Positions 8,391 to 17,570 of a stretch of DNA of 64,000 nt are shown piece after piece (position 1 is the first letter of the stretch; each line of letters begins with the position of its first letter). The notes beneath the pieces were generated by a model. It was not told the DNA's origin. It ran no database searches and was given only the letters and a program-made list of their open reading frames with translations. Position numbers and translations under genes: made by a program. The DNA lies in contig NZ_ANBM01000007.1 in the NCBI RefSeq assembly GCF_002100115.1, positions 1 to 64,000 on the forward strand. The letters run 5' to 3'. Origin of the DNA: Anaerovibrio sp. JC8 (GTDB taxonomy: Bacteria > Bacillota > Negativicutes > Selenomonadales > Selenomonadaceae).

Positions 8391-9650
8391 TTATTCAACC
8401 TCCTCTGGAACTGCAATCCGTCCAAGAATAGCGCTGGCAGCAGCTACATAAGGACCGGCCAGATAAACCTCGGAATCTACATGGCCCATACGGCCTCTAA
8501 AATTACGGTTAGTGGTAGATACTGCCTTTTCCCCGGCAGTCATGATACCCATGTGGGCCCCAAGACAAGGACCACAGGTTGGAGTGCTGACAGCACAGCC
8601 GGCTTCTACAAATATATCCACGAAGCCTGCATGAATGGCGTCCATATATACCTTCTGGGAGCCAGGAATAATAATGCAGCGCACATCAGGATGTACCTTG
8701 TGTCCCTTAAAGACCTCTGCTGCCTGCTCAAGATCCTCGAAACGGCCATTGGTACAGGAGCCAATAACCACCTGGTCAATCTTGATTTCGCCAATCTCAG
8801 ATACAGGGTGGGTATTCTCCGGCAAATGAGGGAATGCCACCACTGGAGTCAGCTCAGACAGATTAATTTCAATAACCTGGTCATACTGGGCGTCAGCATC
8901 TGCCTCCACCGGTGTAAAATCATAATCTACACGGCCCTTGACATATTCCTCGGCAACCTTGTCATAAGGGAAAATTCCATTCTTGCCGCCAGCCTCAATG
9001 GCCATGTTGGCAATGGTCAAACGGTCTGTCATGGTCAGCTCTGCAACGCCTTCTCCGGCAAACTCCAGTGACTTGTACAGAGCCCCATCCACACCGATTT
9101 TTCCGATAAGTGTTAAAATAACATCCTTACCACAGATATTCTTTGGCTTTTTGCCGGTCAGTTCAATCTTGATGGTCTTGGGAACCTTGAACCAGGCTTC
9201 ACCAGTGGCCATGGCTACACCAAGATCAGTAGAGCCTACACCAGTGGAAAAAGCATTTACGGCGCCGTATGTGCAGGTATGGGAATCCGCTCCAATAATG
9301 CACATGCCAGGTGCCACAATGCCCTTCTCCGGCAATATAACATGCTCAATGCCTACCCGGCCCACTTCAAAATAGTTCTTAATTTTGTTTTCCTTGGCGA
9401 AATCCCGCACAGTTTTCGCCAGACCAGCCGCCTTAATATCCTTGTTTGGCGTGAAATGGTCAGGCACCAGGGCAATTTTTGTATTATCAAATACCGGACG
9501 GCCTATCTTGGCAAATTCCTTTATGGCCGGCGGTGCAGTTACATCATTGGCCAGTACCATGTCCAGCTTACAGGTAATAAGCTGACCCGGTACCACAGAT
9601 TCCAGTCCTGCATGCTGGGCCAGAATCTTTTCGGTCATGTTCATACCCAT
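8391..9650 (-). CDS. leuC: 3-isopropylmalate dehydratase, large subunit
   Basis: 419 residues, the short LeuC/HacA-type length seen in Firmicutes and archaea. An aconitase-family [4Fe-4S] enzyme: cluster Cys residues are visible in [13 protein letters not shown] (about 299) and in [12 protein letters not shown] (about 357). [19 protein letters not shown] and the Arg near the C terminus fit the active site. Strong ribosome binding site AGGAGGG. It begins the second half of the branched-chain unit; an intrinsic terminator lies between ilvC and this gene. Confidence 0.96.
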   Translation of the reverse strand: MGMNMTEKILAQHAGLESVVPGQLITCKLDMVLANDVTAPPAIKEFAKIGRPVFDNTKIALVPDHFTPNKDIKAAGLAKTVRDFAKENKIKNYFEVGRVGIEHVILPEKGIVAPGMCIIGADSHTCTYGAVNAFSTGVGSTDLGVAMATGEAWFKVPKTIKIELTGKKPKNICGKDVILTLIGKIGVDGALYKSLEFAGEGVAELTMTDRLTIANMAIEAGGKNGIFPYDKVAEEYVKGRVDYDFTPVEADADAQYDQVIEINLSELTPVVAFPHLPENTHPVSEIGEIKIDQVVIGSCTNGRFEDLEQAAEVFKGHKVHPDVRCIIIPGSQKVYMDAIHAGFVDIFVEAGCAVSTPTCGPCLGAHMGIMTAGEKAVSTTNRNFRGRMGHVDSEVYLAGPYVAAASAILGRIAVPEEVE

Positions 9651-9688
9651 TGTTTGTCCCTCCTAAATGCACAGTTCATTTTTCAAAA

Positions 9689-9721
9689 AACGGCTTACAC
9701 CAGAATATGGCGTAAGCCGTT
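9689..9721 (-). terminator. Intrinsic terminator between ilvC and leuC
   Basis: A 10-bp perfect stem (AACGGCTTAC 9689-9698 with GTAAGCCGTT 9712-9721) extended by CCA/TGG is followed on the minus strand by six Ts. It falls 52 nt after the ilvC stop and 38 nt before leuC, with no clear promoter after it, so it may set the ratio of ilv to leu message. Confidence 0.85.
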
Positions 9722-9772
9722 CTACATTTAGACTATTCTATATTTGAGGAAGAAAACCTCTTTTAAACTTAA

Positions 9773-10789
9773 TTAGTCTTTGGAAAGGTCAGCTCCATCC
9801 TTCAGCCAAGACATCATGCCACGGAGCTTGGCGCCAACCTCTTCAATCTGATGCTCAGCATTCAGACGGCGCATAGCATAGAAGTTAGCCCAGCCGGCAG
9901 CACGGTTGTCAGTGAGGAACTTGTTGGCAAAGGTACCATCCTGAATTTCCTTCAGTACCTGCTCCATAGCCTTGCGGCTTGGCTCACCAACTACACGAGG
10001 ACCGGATACATAATCACCGAACTCAGCAGTATTGGAAATGGACTTGCGCATCTTGGCCATACCGCCCTCATACATGAGGTCAACAATGAGCTTCATCTCG
10101 TGGAAGCACTCGAAATAAGCAATCTCTGGCTGATAGCCTGCAGCCACCAGAGTTTCAAAGCCGTTCTTGATAAGGGAGCAAACGCCACCGCAGAGAACAG
10201 CCTGCTCACCAAAGAGGTCGGTTTCAGTTTCTTCTCTGAAGGTAGTCTGGATACAGCCGGAACGGGTACCGCCGATACCGCGGGCATAAGCCAGTGCAAG
10301 CTCAAATGCATGGCCGGTAGCATCCTGCTCTACAGCGAATACATCCGGAACACCGCCACCCTCAGTGAAGGTACGGCGTACAAGATGGCCAGGACCCTTT
10401 GGAGCAACCATGAATACGTCTACATCCTTTGGTGGAATAATCTGCTGGAAATGGATATTAAAACCATGTGCAAAGGCAAGAGCTGCACCAGACTTCAGAT
10501 TAGGAGCGATTTCATTCTTGTAAACCTCAGCCTGCTTCTCGTCTGGAATCAGAATCATGACAATATCTGCTGCAGCGGTAGCCTCACCAACTGGCAGGAC
10601 CTTCAGACCCTTGCTCTCAGCAACTGCCTTGGAACGGGAACCTTCATAAAGACCTACAACCACGTTCAGGCCGCTTTCCTTCAGGTTCAGTGCATGAGCA
10701 TGACCCTGGGAACCATAACCGATAATGGCAACGGTCTTATCCTTAATAACTTCCCAATTAACATCCTGATCATAAAAGATTTTTGCCAT
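9773..10789 (-). CDS. ilvC: Ketol-acid reductoisomerase (class I)
   Basis: 338 residues, typical of class I. It isomerises and reduces acetolactate or acetohydroxybutyrate with NAD(P)H. The Rossmann motif is [13 protein letters not shown] (about 24-36), followed by the cofactor-specificity loop with Ser/Arg (YEGSRSKA) that favours NADPH. The Mg/substrate knotted domain shows [10 protein letters not shown] and [13 protein letters not shown]. The start lies 20 nt inside ilvN, so the two are translationally linked. Confidence 0.97.
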   Translation of the reverse strand: MAKIFYDQDVNWEVIKDKTVAIIGYGSQGHAHALNLKESGLNVVVGLYEGSRSKAVAESKGLKVLPVGEATAAADIVMILIPDEKQAEVYKNEIAPNLKSGAALAFAHGFNIHFQQIIPPKDVDVFMVAPKGPGHLVRRTFTEGGGVPDVFAVEQDATGHAFELALAYARGIGGTRSGCIQTTFREETETDLFGEQAVLCGGVCSLIKNGFETLVAAGYQPEIAYFECFHEMKLIVDLMYEGGMAKMRKSISNTAEFGDYVSGPRVVGEPSRKAMEQVLKEIQDGTFANKFLTDNRAAGWANFYAMRRLNAEHQIEEVGAKLRGMMSWLKDGADLSKD

Positions 10790-11300
10790 AATACTCTCTC
10801 TCCTCGCAATATTCTAGTATAGTATGCTCCCCCCGCTCCAGACCGGTAAAGCCAGTCTGAATGACCTCCAAAACCTTGTAGGAGGAAAGAACCCGGTTAA
10901 AGGCCTTCACCTTGTCCTCACTTCCAGTGATTTCAAAAATCAATGTGGTGGGCTGCACATCAATGACACGGGCTCCGAAAAGCTCGGCCATTTTTAACAC
11001 ATCCAGCCGGTTGGTGTCATCTGCCTGAACCTTGATAAGGGTCATAATCCTGCATACGGAAGAGCCTTCATTGAGGCGCTTGACCACTTCTACGTCCGGC
11101 ATCTTGCCCAACTGCTTCAAAACCTGATCAACGATGTTTTCATCACCGCTGACTACTACTGTAATACGGGAAAACTCGCTTTTTTCCGTTTCCCCTACAG
11201 TCAGGCTTTCTATGTTAAACTCTCGCCGGGAAAACATGCTGGCTACTCTCACCAACACACCTGGCTGGTTTTTAACCAATACAGATAAAACATGCTTCAT
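10770..11300 (-). CDS. ilvN: Acetolactate synthase, small (regulatory) subunit
   Basis: 176 residues from the ATG at 11300, which has GGAGG 5 nt upstream; an in-frame TTG at 11312 overlaps that site and is rejected. An N-terminal ACT domain ([23 protein letters not shown] split at 1-23, with the Asn/Gly that bind valine in the family) is followed by the C-terminal ALS-SS domain, which activates IlvB. First gene of the unit and directly downstream of the T-box terminator. Confidence 0.95.
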   Translation of the reverse strand: MKHVLSVLVKNQPGVLVRVASMFSRREFNIESLTVGETEKSEFSRITVVVSGDENIVDQVLKQLGKMPDVEVVKRLNEGSSVCRIMTLIKVQADDTNRLDVLKMAELFGARVIDVQPTTLIFEITGSEDKVKAFNRVLSSYKVLEVIQTGFTGLERGEHTILEYCEEREYYGKNLL

Positions 11301-11312
11301 AAAATCCTCCAA

Positions 11313-11592
11313 CTAAAAAAGCCCCCATTGCCATAAGGCAACAGGGGCGATGTCTCGCGGTACCACCCTGCATTATACTCAACCTTCATTAACGCTGAAC
11401 CACGTCAACGCCTCCTCTGCAACTTGTGCAACTCGACGTTGAAGCTCATGGGTGATGTCCAAGCTTTGCTTAATATCGGCTTCCAGCAACCCGACTCTCT
11501 GTAAAAAAACTACTACTCTTCGTCCCATTCATTGCCATTCACAAAATATCATGTTGTATCTGCTTACTTTAGTTCAAAACCTCGTAAACATG
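11313..11592 (-). promoter_or_regulatory. T-box leader, probable isoleucine specifier (AUC)
   Basis: The minus strand carries the T-box AGGGTGGTACCGCG (11356-11369), followed by a terminator stem (11321-11348) and six Ts just before ilvN. The likely specifier loop reads GGACATCACCCATGAGC (11444-11460), in which the codon before the conserved ACC is ATC (11454-11456), isoleucine. Uncharged tRNA-Ile would stabilise the antiterminator and let ilvN-ilvC be transcribed. The class is certain; the specifier is read by alignment to the usual layout and not from a fold. Confidence 0.92.
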
Positions 11593-11598
11593 TGTATA

Positions 11599-11626
11599 TT
11601 ATTACGCTATTAAACACTTTTGTCAA
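11599..11626 (-). promoter_or_regulatory. Promoter of the ilvN T-box leader
   Basis: TTGACA at 11621-11626 and TAATAA at 11599-11604, 16-nt spacer, giving a start near 11592. Confidence 0.7.
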
Positions 11627-11783
11627 CATATTTTGGCATATTTTTGTAAAATAAATGTAAAATTTGAAAAAAATGTACAGTAGAGTTGCACACAAGTTCA
11701 TGAAAAATATAGCAATAAAAATGGAGTGCTTACATGAGGAACGTGTTGGATTTATGTGTTGAAGATTATTCAGAAATAAAAAA

Positions 11784-11912
11784 GATGTGTAGACTATATG
11801 AGGACGTATTTTGCATCGGTACTTAGCAAATCCAAGCTGAAAGCGCAGGATGAGCTTAGTATCCGCTATGCAAACTAGTGAGCGCAAGCGTTCCGAATAT
11901 AGTCTACACATC
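11784..11912. repeat. Palindromic intergenic repeat, long copy
   Basis: Perfect 16-bp terminal inverted repeats (GATGTGTAGACTATAT 11784-11799; ATATAGTCTACACATC 11897-11912). The outer parts match the copy at 19421-19483 almost base for base (GGACGTATTTTGCATCGGTACT and GTTCC), but this copy carries an extra 66 bp between them. It lies right after the tpsA stop and may end that transcript. A reading frame that crosses it and the T-box promoter looks spurious. The rest of 11627-11940 is AT-rich with no gene seen. Confidence 0.8.
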
Positions 11913-11940
11913 GTTGAATAAAATATAAAATTTTTAAAAT

Positions 11941-14900
11941 TTACTCTGCTGCAACATCCACGTCATCGCTCATAATTACTTCATCACTATTGTCCACCAC
12001 ACTGTCAGGAGCAACAGTAATAGTAGTATTCTCTATCTTTGCTTCCTCAACATTGATGCCGGTATCTTCAACAGTAATAAATCTGATGCCATCTCTGGAA
12101 TCCTTTGGAATGTAACCACCATAGCGGATTTTTTTGCTTTCCTCAGTTACTTCCTTGGATTCAGCATTTATAACCTCTGTCGTTTCCTTGATTTCAATAA
12201 TTACATCAGTAATAATCTTGGAAGGCTCTGTGGTAGGAGCTACAGTTGGCTCGGCTACAGGAGTTGTGGTTGGCTCACTGACTGGAGTCGTAGTAGGCTC
12301 ACTGACTGGAGCTGTAATTGGCTCAGCTGTTGGAGTCTTAACAGGCTCACTAACTGGAGCAGTACTTGGTTCGACTACAGGAGTCGCAGCAGGTTCACTG
12401 GCAGGAATTGTACTTGATCCAGTTGTTGGCACAGAACTGGATCCTCTGGAAGGAACGGTGCTTGTAGTTGGAGTTGGCTCTACCGCCTTAACAGTTAACT
12501 CATTATTAAAGATAATATCATAATTGCGAGTATTACTCTTCTTAGGTGTAAATACTGGATTAGTAAAGTCTGTACTATTTTTATCAGTATAAGTACCAAC
12601 GGCTAATTTTTCATTATCAGCACCACTCTTTACATTATCCAATTTAACATCAAAAGTACCGGAAGTGGTATCACCAGCCACATAGCCTGTAACGCTCACA
12701 GCATACTTGCCCTTTTCAGAAGTAGTACCTAATACTCCACCCTTAAGAGGCGCATCACCATAGTTTTTGGTACCTGTAGATTTAACAGTGAGCTTAGCAG
12801 GATTTACCGTCATGGTTCCCTTGCTGCCCTTGTTAGTGTCAAAGATAACATTATAGTTTTTCAAGTTATTAAAGGTATTGTCTTTAAAGCCAGCCTTTTC
12901 TAAATCATAAGCAACAATATTTCCTTTGCTGTCAGTTATTACATTGGAGTTAGCAGTGATATCACGGTTTTCCTGTTTTTTATCATTATGATAAACATCA
13001 TCATTAGCTGTTAATGATGTAATATTCATCTTATTGATGGCTACATCAGATGGAAGGGAATCCCAGCTTTTCAGACTACCATCATTCAGTTTATCCTTTT
13101 CTGTGGCAGTACCAGTTGCATTGGCGTCATTCTTGCTGGCAGCAGAATAGGTATAGGTCGCAGAAGTACCATTTATACTATCTCCATACTGCTTGGAGCC
13201 GTCAATATTGATATACAAATCAGCCTTCTTGACGGTCAGCTTATTGGTAATCTTACCAGTATAATTATGATTTATTTTTTCAGACTCGCTAAACTTAGTA
13301 TTGGTTACACTAGGATTTGTAAAATGAGCTGATGTATTAGTAGTATCAGTATATACGCCCACTGCAAGCTTATTATCATCCCCAGCATCCCCAGTATAGG
13401 CAATATCCTTAAAATCAGCTTCCAATGCAGGATTGTCACCAGCTATATAACCTTCAATTTTGACAGAATAGTTGCCATTTTTGCTGGCTTCTGCCACAGT
13501 TTTGCCAACTACACCGCCCTTAAGAGCATCCTGACCATAAATCTTCTCACCTTCAACTACCATATTGATAGTTTTAGGGGTAACAGTTACTTTACCATTA
13601 CTGCCCTTGGCCATGTCAAAAATAAGGTTATAGTTGTTTTCCAGTGTCTTAAGTACCTTATTGGTATCGTCTACACCAGAGATTTCCGCCTTGGATAATG
13701 TATAGGCATCCTCGATAAACTTGCCACTTTCATCATAATGGCCAATAACATCAGTACCAGTAGTAATGGTTTTTTCACCAGTGTCTTTGTTATTATGGGA
13801 TACAGTCATGTCAGCAGCCAAAGCAGTAACAGTATCTTTATTAAGTGCCTTGGCATTATCTTTGGTAGTCAGGGTTGTTTCCCAGCTCTTCAATTTGCCA
13901 TTATTCAGCTTATCATCAGCAGTATCAGTGTTTTGACCATGGGCATAATACTTATAGCTGCCCTTGTTAACGGTATCACCATATACCTTGGTGCCAACGA
14001 TATCAACCAAAAGATCCGCCTTATTTACGGTTAATGTATCTTTAAATTCAACATTATAGTTATAGTTGTTATCCTTACGGTTAAAGGTTGGGTTTGTAAA
14101 ATCATCTACATTGTCATAAGTGTCGACTCCCAGCTGATTCTTATCGTTCTTGTATATTGCCACGCTACGGTCTATAGCAAATACAGAATCAGCGGTATCG
14201 TCACCAATAAAGTCATCGGCACCAAATGTCATTGTGTACTTTCCGGCTTTATCCTCAGCATTGGTTGCAACACCTTCAACAGCATTTTCACCATAAGTCT
14301 TTTCACCGGTTAAGGTGGCAGTAACAGTCTTTGGAGTAATAATCATGCGGGCATCGTCATGAGTGTAATAACCATGCTGTGGTGACCACATGGTGGAATT
14401 ATCATAAGTGTAAACAGAAGAATGGCTGGTATCGGCATTGGCACTACCGGACTTGATTACCCAGTCGCTGGCTTTATAGCCACCCATTACATCCTTAACG
14501 AGGCCGTATCTTGGATTGGTGGAGTATACATTCTTGCCATCACCATTATCGAAGAATGCACCGCCATAATAATTAGCAACATCAGTAGTCATAAGATTAT
14601 GCACTGTACCATCGTATTCATACTGACGATTGATATTAATCCACTTCATGAAGTGGTTCAGCAATGGTGTGGAGGAATTATTATAAATAGTCCAGCCATT
14701 GCCGGTATTTTTATTTGCATCCCCAGTCCACTTTGTATCATTGGTATTCTGGGCCTCATGTAATGTTTTAGCTGTAATGCCAGCTACAGCAACGTCATTT
14801 CCTATAGCTTTGTCCTGAGCGGCAATTTTAGTTCTGTCATTTTCAGTAGTAACATAAAAACTGTTATTAATAGTACCACCGGTATATTCGCCAGTAAATG

Positions 14901-17544
14901 CACCAATATTGCTTGATGTTCCATCTGTCTTTACCTGTCCAGCGTTGTATACCTCATTTATGGAACCACCAGACATAGAGCCCACAACACCACCTACGTT
15001 TTCTGTACCGGTTACAGTGGCATCTCTATAGGCTAGACGATTGTAGTAAGTACGGGTATTTTCAGGCACAGCTTTTAGCTGTTCTGCTGTAATTATCTCA
15101 GTACCATTTTTTAACCACGTTTGCTTAGAGTGATCATATGTGTAGGAGACAATACCAGATTCGTTTTTAACCGTAAAACCATAGTATTCTGCATCATTTG
15201 TACTACTTTTAAGTACAGTATTATTGTCTGCATTATAAGCCTTGGCAATTTCACCACCGCTCATATTGCCCACAACACCGCCTACATTGGTGGTTCCGGA
15301 TACGTTGCCGGCATTATAGGATTCCTCCACCTTGCCACCAGACATGAAGCCGATAATACCACCAACATTGTCACCACCAGTAACCTGGCCATACACAGAG
15401 GTACCAGCACCAACAGAAGCTGTATCAACGACAGAGTTTTTACTTAAAGCAGCATCCTCATTGGTATTATAGGACCACTTAACAGTACCAGATGCAAGGT
15501 CGCCTACAAGTCCGCCTACATTGTTAGTACCCTGAACCTGGCCGTTGGACTTAGACTCAATAACAGCTTCCTTTTCGATACCTGTAGCATCCTTATTGGT
15601 TGAAGCTAAGGAGCCTACTAAACCACCAGCATTTTTGCCAGTGGATTTTATAACACCATAGCCCTCATTTACAGTTTCCTTTATAGTTTCAGTGTCGCTA
15701 TAAAAGCCATTATTGCTGCTCTTATAGACGTTATATACACTACCTTCTTCAGAACCGCCTTCAGCTACGCCAGAAAGATTACCAGCTAAGCCACCTACAT
15801 TATCATGTCCGGACACCTGGGCACCGTTATTGGAAAAACGAATGGTACCATCAGCCAAATTGCCTACGATACCGCCTACATTATCATTTCCAGCAACATT
15901 ATCAGCATTCAGAGTCTTGGTAGTAGCCTTATCATACTCAGTAACCCGCTTGCGGACACTAATGCTGCTGAACTTGCTATGATCAGAAGCACTGCCCGCA
16001 ATACCACCAACATTATCATGGCCAATAATATTGGAGTCAACTAAATTAACGGACCAGAAAGAAGCCCCCTTGGCAACACCAAACAGACCAATATTATTCT
16101 CGTCTGAACGATTAATGGATAAATCAGTAATAGAATAGGTATTGGAACCACCATGGCCTGTAAAGCTGCCATGGAATACATTGTTTGTGGATCCAATAGA
16201 ATTAAAGCCTTTACCGCCATTCCAATTCTTGGTATCAGCAGCACCAAAGCTGGTACCCTGAGCATATGAACCACCCATATTGGACTTGTTTGAATACTGA
16301 ATAGCCTCCATCTGATAGAGGTTATTTACCAGCATATTGTAGCTCTGGTTACGGATATCACGAGTTTTGGTTACAGCCTCTTTGGCATCATTACGGCTAA
16401 ATTCATTAAAGCTCTGGGCCACCTTGGACTTATAAGCTGCAGCTTCTTCAGAATACTTGGTGTAATCCTTCTGAGTGTATGTTTCGGCACCGGTATTGGC
16501 CAGCCCCAAGTCAGCAACCTTGGCGCCATTAATATCCTTTTTTACTCCATCCACATCATGCTCAACAAGGTCAGGATTATAATATATACCTACACTGTGT
16601 GAAGCTATCTGTGCTGCATCGTCATTATTAAGATATACCTTGGCAGCTTTGTTATCAGCATTTATATCATCTGCATTCTGGTCTGCCCGCAGGGTTATGG
16701 AACCTTCACGGGTACTGCTTTCTCCTTCCACAGAGAATTCTTCGGTACCCACTGTCTTGTCACCGGAAAGAGTTGTAGAGGTCACAGCCTGCAAGGAGCC
16801 CTTATTCCCTACTATGATATCTCCATCAGCCACCAGCTTAATGACGTTGTTGGCTACTGAAAAGCCGGTAGCAAATTCAATACCATCAAGATTAAGGGCG
16901 GAATTATCCACCTGTTCCTTTAATTTCGCCAGCATACCATCAGCACCGGTAAGATAAGAGCCATTGGTGGAAGCATTTATTGAACCATTTATAGTGATAT
17001 TGTTATTTGTCGCGTTACTCTGGCTGAAATACAGTCTGCCATTGTTATAAAATTCATCGGCATTAATTTCTGCAGTGGAAAGAACCACTCCGGCTGCATT
17101 GACAGCAGATCCCTCGTAAAACATAATTCCATTTGGATTTACCAGCAGGAAGGAACCGATTGAATTAATTTGGCCGGCAATTTCAGACATACCACCAGCA
17201 GCATTTACCCTGTTCAGGGTCATGGCTGCCACGTTTGGCTTGCCATTAAGAGTTTGAACAAAATTTACGGTAGCATCCTTACCTACGTTAAATGACTCCC
17301 AATCAATAATAGCCCGCTTGGAGGTCTGAAATACATTCAAGGTATGACTATCATCTATTTTATCGAATGATACTTCGCCCATTTTTGTACCATCAGCACT
17401 CTGCGCTATTTTTCCATCCGTTGGCAAAGCAGTCACATCAGGCACTGCGTACCCGATTCCCATTGGCCCACACAATACGGAAGCAGTGGCAAGGCCAATA
17501 AGTATTTTCTTTTTTAAATAATTATTCTTACTCACTTTATACAA
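11941..17544 (-). CDS. TpsA filamentous-haemagglutinin-like adhesin with MBG repeats
   Basis: 1867 residues. A signal peptide (about 1-33, ending GIGYA) leads into a TPS secretion domain with the NPNGIMF motif (about 138). From about 450 to 950 there are GLUG-like repeats (DNVGGIVGNLADGT type). Five MBG/YDG-type units begin near 1070, 1180, 1322, 1437 and 1580 and alternate between two sequence types. A Pro/Thr/Glu spacer (about 1685-1775) precedes an acidic tail. It is an exported surface protein, likely for adhesion, secreted by the TpsB encoded 26 nt upstream. The start is non-standard: no ATG fits, and TTG at 17544 follows GGAG by only 3 nt; GTG at 17535 is an alternative. Confidence 0.92.
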   Translation of the reverse strand: MYKVSKNNYLKKKILIGLATASVLCGPMGIGYAVPDVTALPTDGKIAQSADGTKMGEVSFDKIDDSHTLNVFQTSKRAIIDWESFNVGKDATVNFVQTLNGKPNVAAMTLNRVNAAGGMSEIAGQINSIGSFLLVNPNGIMFYEGSAVNAAGVVLSTAEINADEFYNNGRLYFSQSNATNNNITINGSINASTNGSYLTGADGMLAKLKEQVDNSALNLDGIEFATGFSVANNVIKLVADGDIIVGNKGSLQAVTSTTLSGDKTVGTEEFSVEGESSTREGSITLRADQNADDINADNKAAKVYLNNDDAAQIASHSVGIYYNPDLVEHDVDGVKKDINGAKVADLGLANTGAETYTQKDYTKYSEEAAAYKSKVAQSFNEFSRNDAKEAVTKTRDIRNQSYNMLVNNLYQMEAIQYSNKSNMGGSYAQGTSFGAADTKNWNGGKGFNSIGSTNNVFHGSFTGHGGSNTYSITDLSINRSDENNIGLFGVAKGASFWSVNLVDSNIIGHDNVGGIAGSASDHSKFSSISVRKRVTEYDKATTKTLNADNVAGNDNVGGIVGNLADGTIRFSNNGAQVSGHDNVGGLAGNLSGVAEGGSEEGSVYNVYKSSNNGFYSDTETIKETVNEGYGVIKSTGKNAGGLVGSLASTNKDATGIEKEAVIESKSNGQVQGTNNVGGLVGDLASGTVKWSYNTNEDAALSKNSVVDTASVGAGTSVYGQVTGGDNVGGIIGFMSGGKVEESYNAGNVSGTTNVGGVVGNMSGGEIAKAYNADNNTVLKSSTNDAEYYGFTVKNESGIVSYTYDHSKQTWLKNGTEIITAEQLKAVPENTRTYYNRLAYRDATVTGTENVGGVVGSMSGGSINEVYNAGQVKTDGTSSNIGAFTGEYTGGTINNSFYVTTENDRTKIAAQDKAIGNDVAVAGITAKTLHEAQNTNDTKWTGDANKNTGNGWTIYNNSSTPLLNHFMKWININRQYEYDGTVHNLMTTDVANYYGGAFFDNGDGKNVYSTNPRYGLVKDVMGGYKASDWVIKSGSANADTSHSSVYTYDNSTMWSPQHGYYTHDDARMIITPKTVTATLTGEKTYGENAVEGVATNAEDKAGKYTMTFGADDFIGDDTADSVFAIDRSVAIYKNDKNQLGVDTYDNVDDFTNPTFNRKDNNYNYNVEFKDTLTVNKADLLVDIVGTKVYGDTVNKGSYKYYAHGQNTDTADDKLNNGKLKSWETTLTTKDNAKALNKDTVTALAADMTVSHNNKDTGEKTITTGTDVIGHYDESGKFIEDAYTLSKAEISGVDDTNKVLKTLENNYNLIFDMAKGSNGKVTVTPKTINMVVEGEKIYGQDALKGGVVGKTVAEASKNGNYSVKIEGYIAGDNPALEADFKDIAYTGDAGDDNKLAVGVYTDTTNTSAHFTNPSVTNTKFSESEKINHNYTGKITNKLTVKKADLYINIDGSKQYGDSINGTSATYTYSAASKNDANATGTATEKDKLNDGSLKSWDSLPSDVAINKMNITSLTANDDVYHNDKKQENRDITANSNVITDSKGNIVAYDLEKAGFKDNTFNNLKNYNVIFDTNKGSKGTMTVNPAKLTVKSTGTKNYGDAPLKGGVLGTTSEKGKYAVSVTGYVAGDTTSGTFDVKLDNVKSGADNEKLAVGTYTDKNSTDFTNPVFTPKKSNTRNYDIIFNNELTVKAVEPTPTTSTVPSRGSSSVPTTGSSTIPASEPAATPVVEPSTAPVSEPVKTPTAEPITAPVSEPTTTPVSEPTTTPVAEPTVAPTTEPSKIITDVIIEIKETTEVINAESKEVTEESKKIRYGGYIPKDSRDGIRFITVEDTGINVEEAKIENTTITVAPDSVVDNSDEVIMSDDVDVAAE
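12230..12480 (-). repeat. Coding tandem repeat, Pro/Thr/Glu spacer of TpsA
   Basis: Imperfect repeats of about 24 bases encode units like EPTTTPVS and EPTVAPTT. Two neighbouring units are almost identical. Such a tract can change length by slippage or recombination and probably acts as a flexible stalk. Confidence 0.75.
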
Positions 17545-17570
17545 TTTCTCCGTTTAATTACTTATTAAGC

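Noticed and set aside
8298-9071. 257-codon plus-strand frame
   Set aside because: Antisense shadow of leuC and leuD.
9851-10822. 323-codon plus-strand frame
   Set aside because: It is the antisense shadow of ilvC, whose protein is unmistakable.
11564-11911. 115-codon minus-strand reading frame
   Set aside because: It crosses the ilvN promoter and the palindromic repeat, has no ribosome binding site, and its composition follows the non-coding DNA.
12240-12480. Short repeats considered as a CRISPR array
   Set aside because: The repeats are contiguous, in frame and coding (Pro/Thr/Glu units); there are no spacers and no cas genes.
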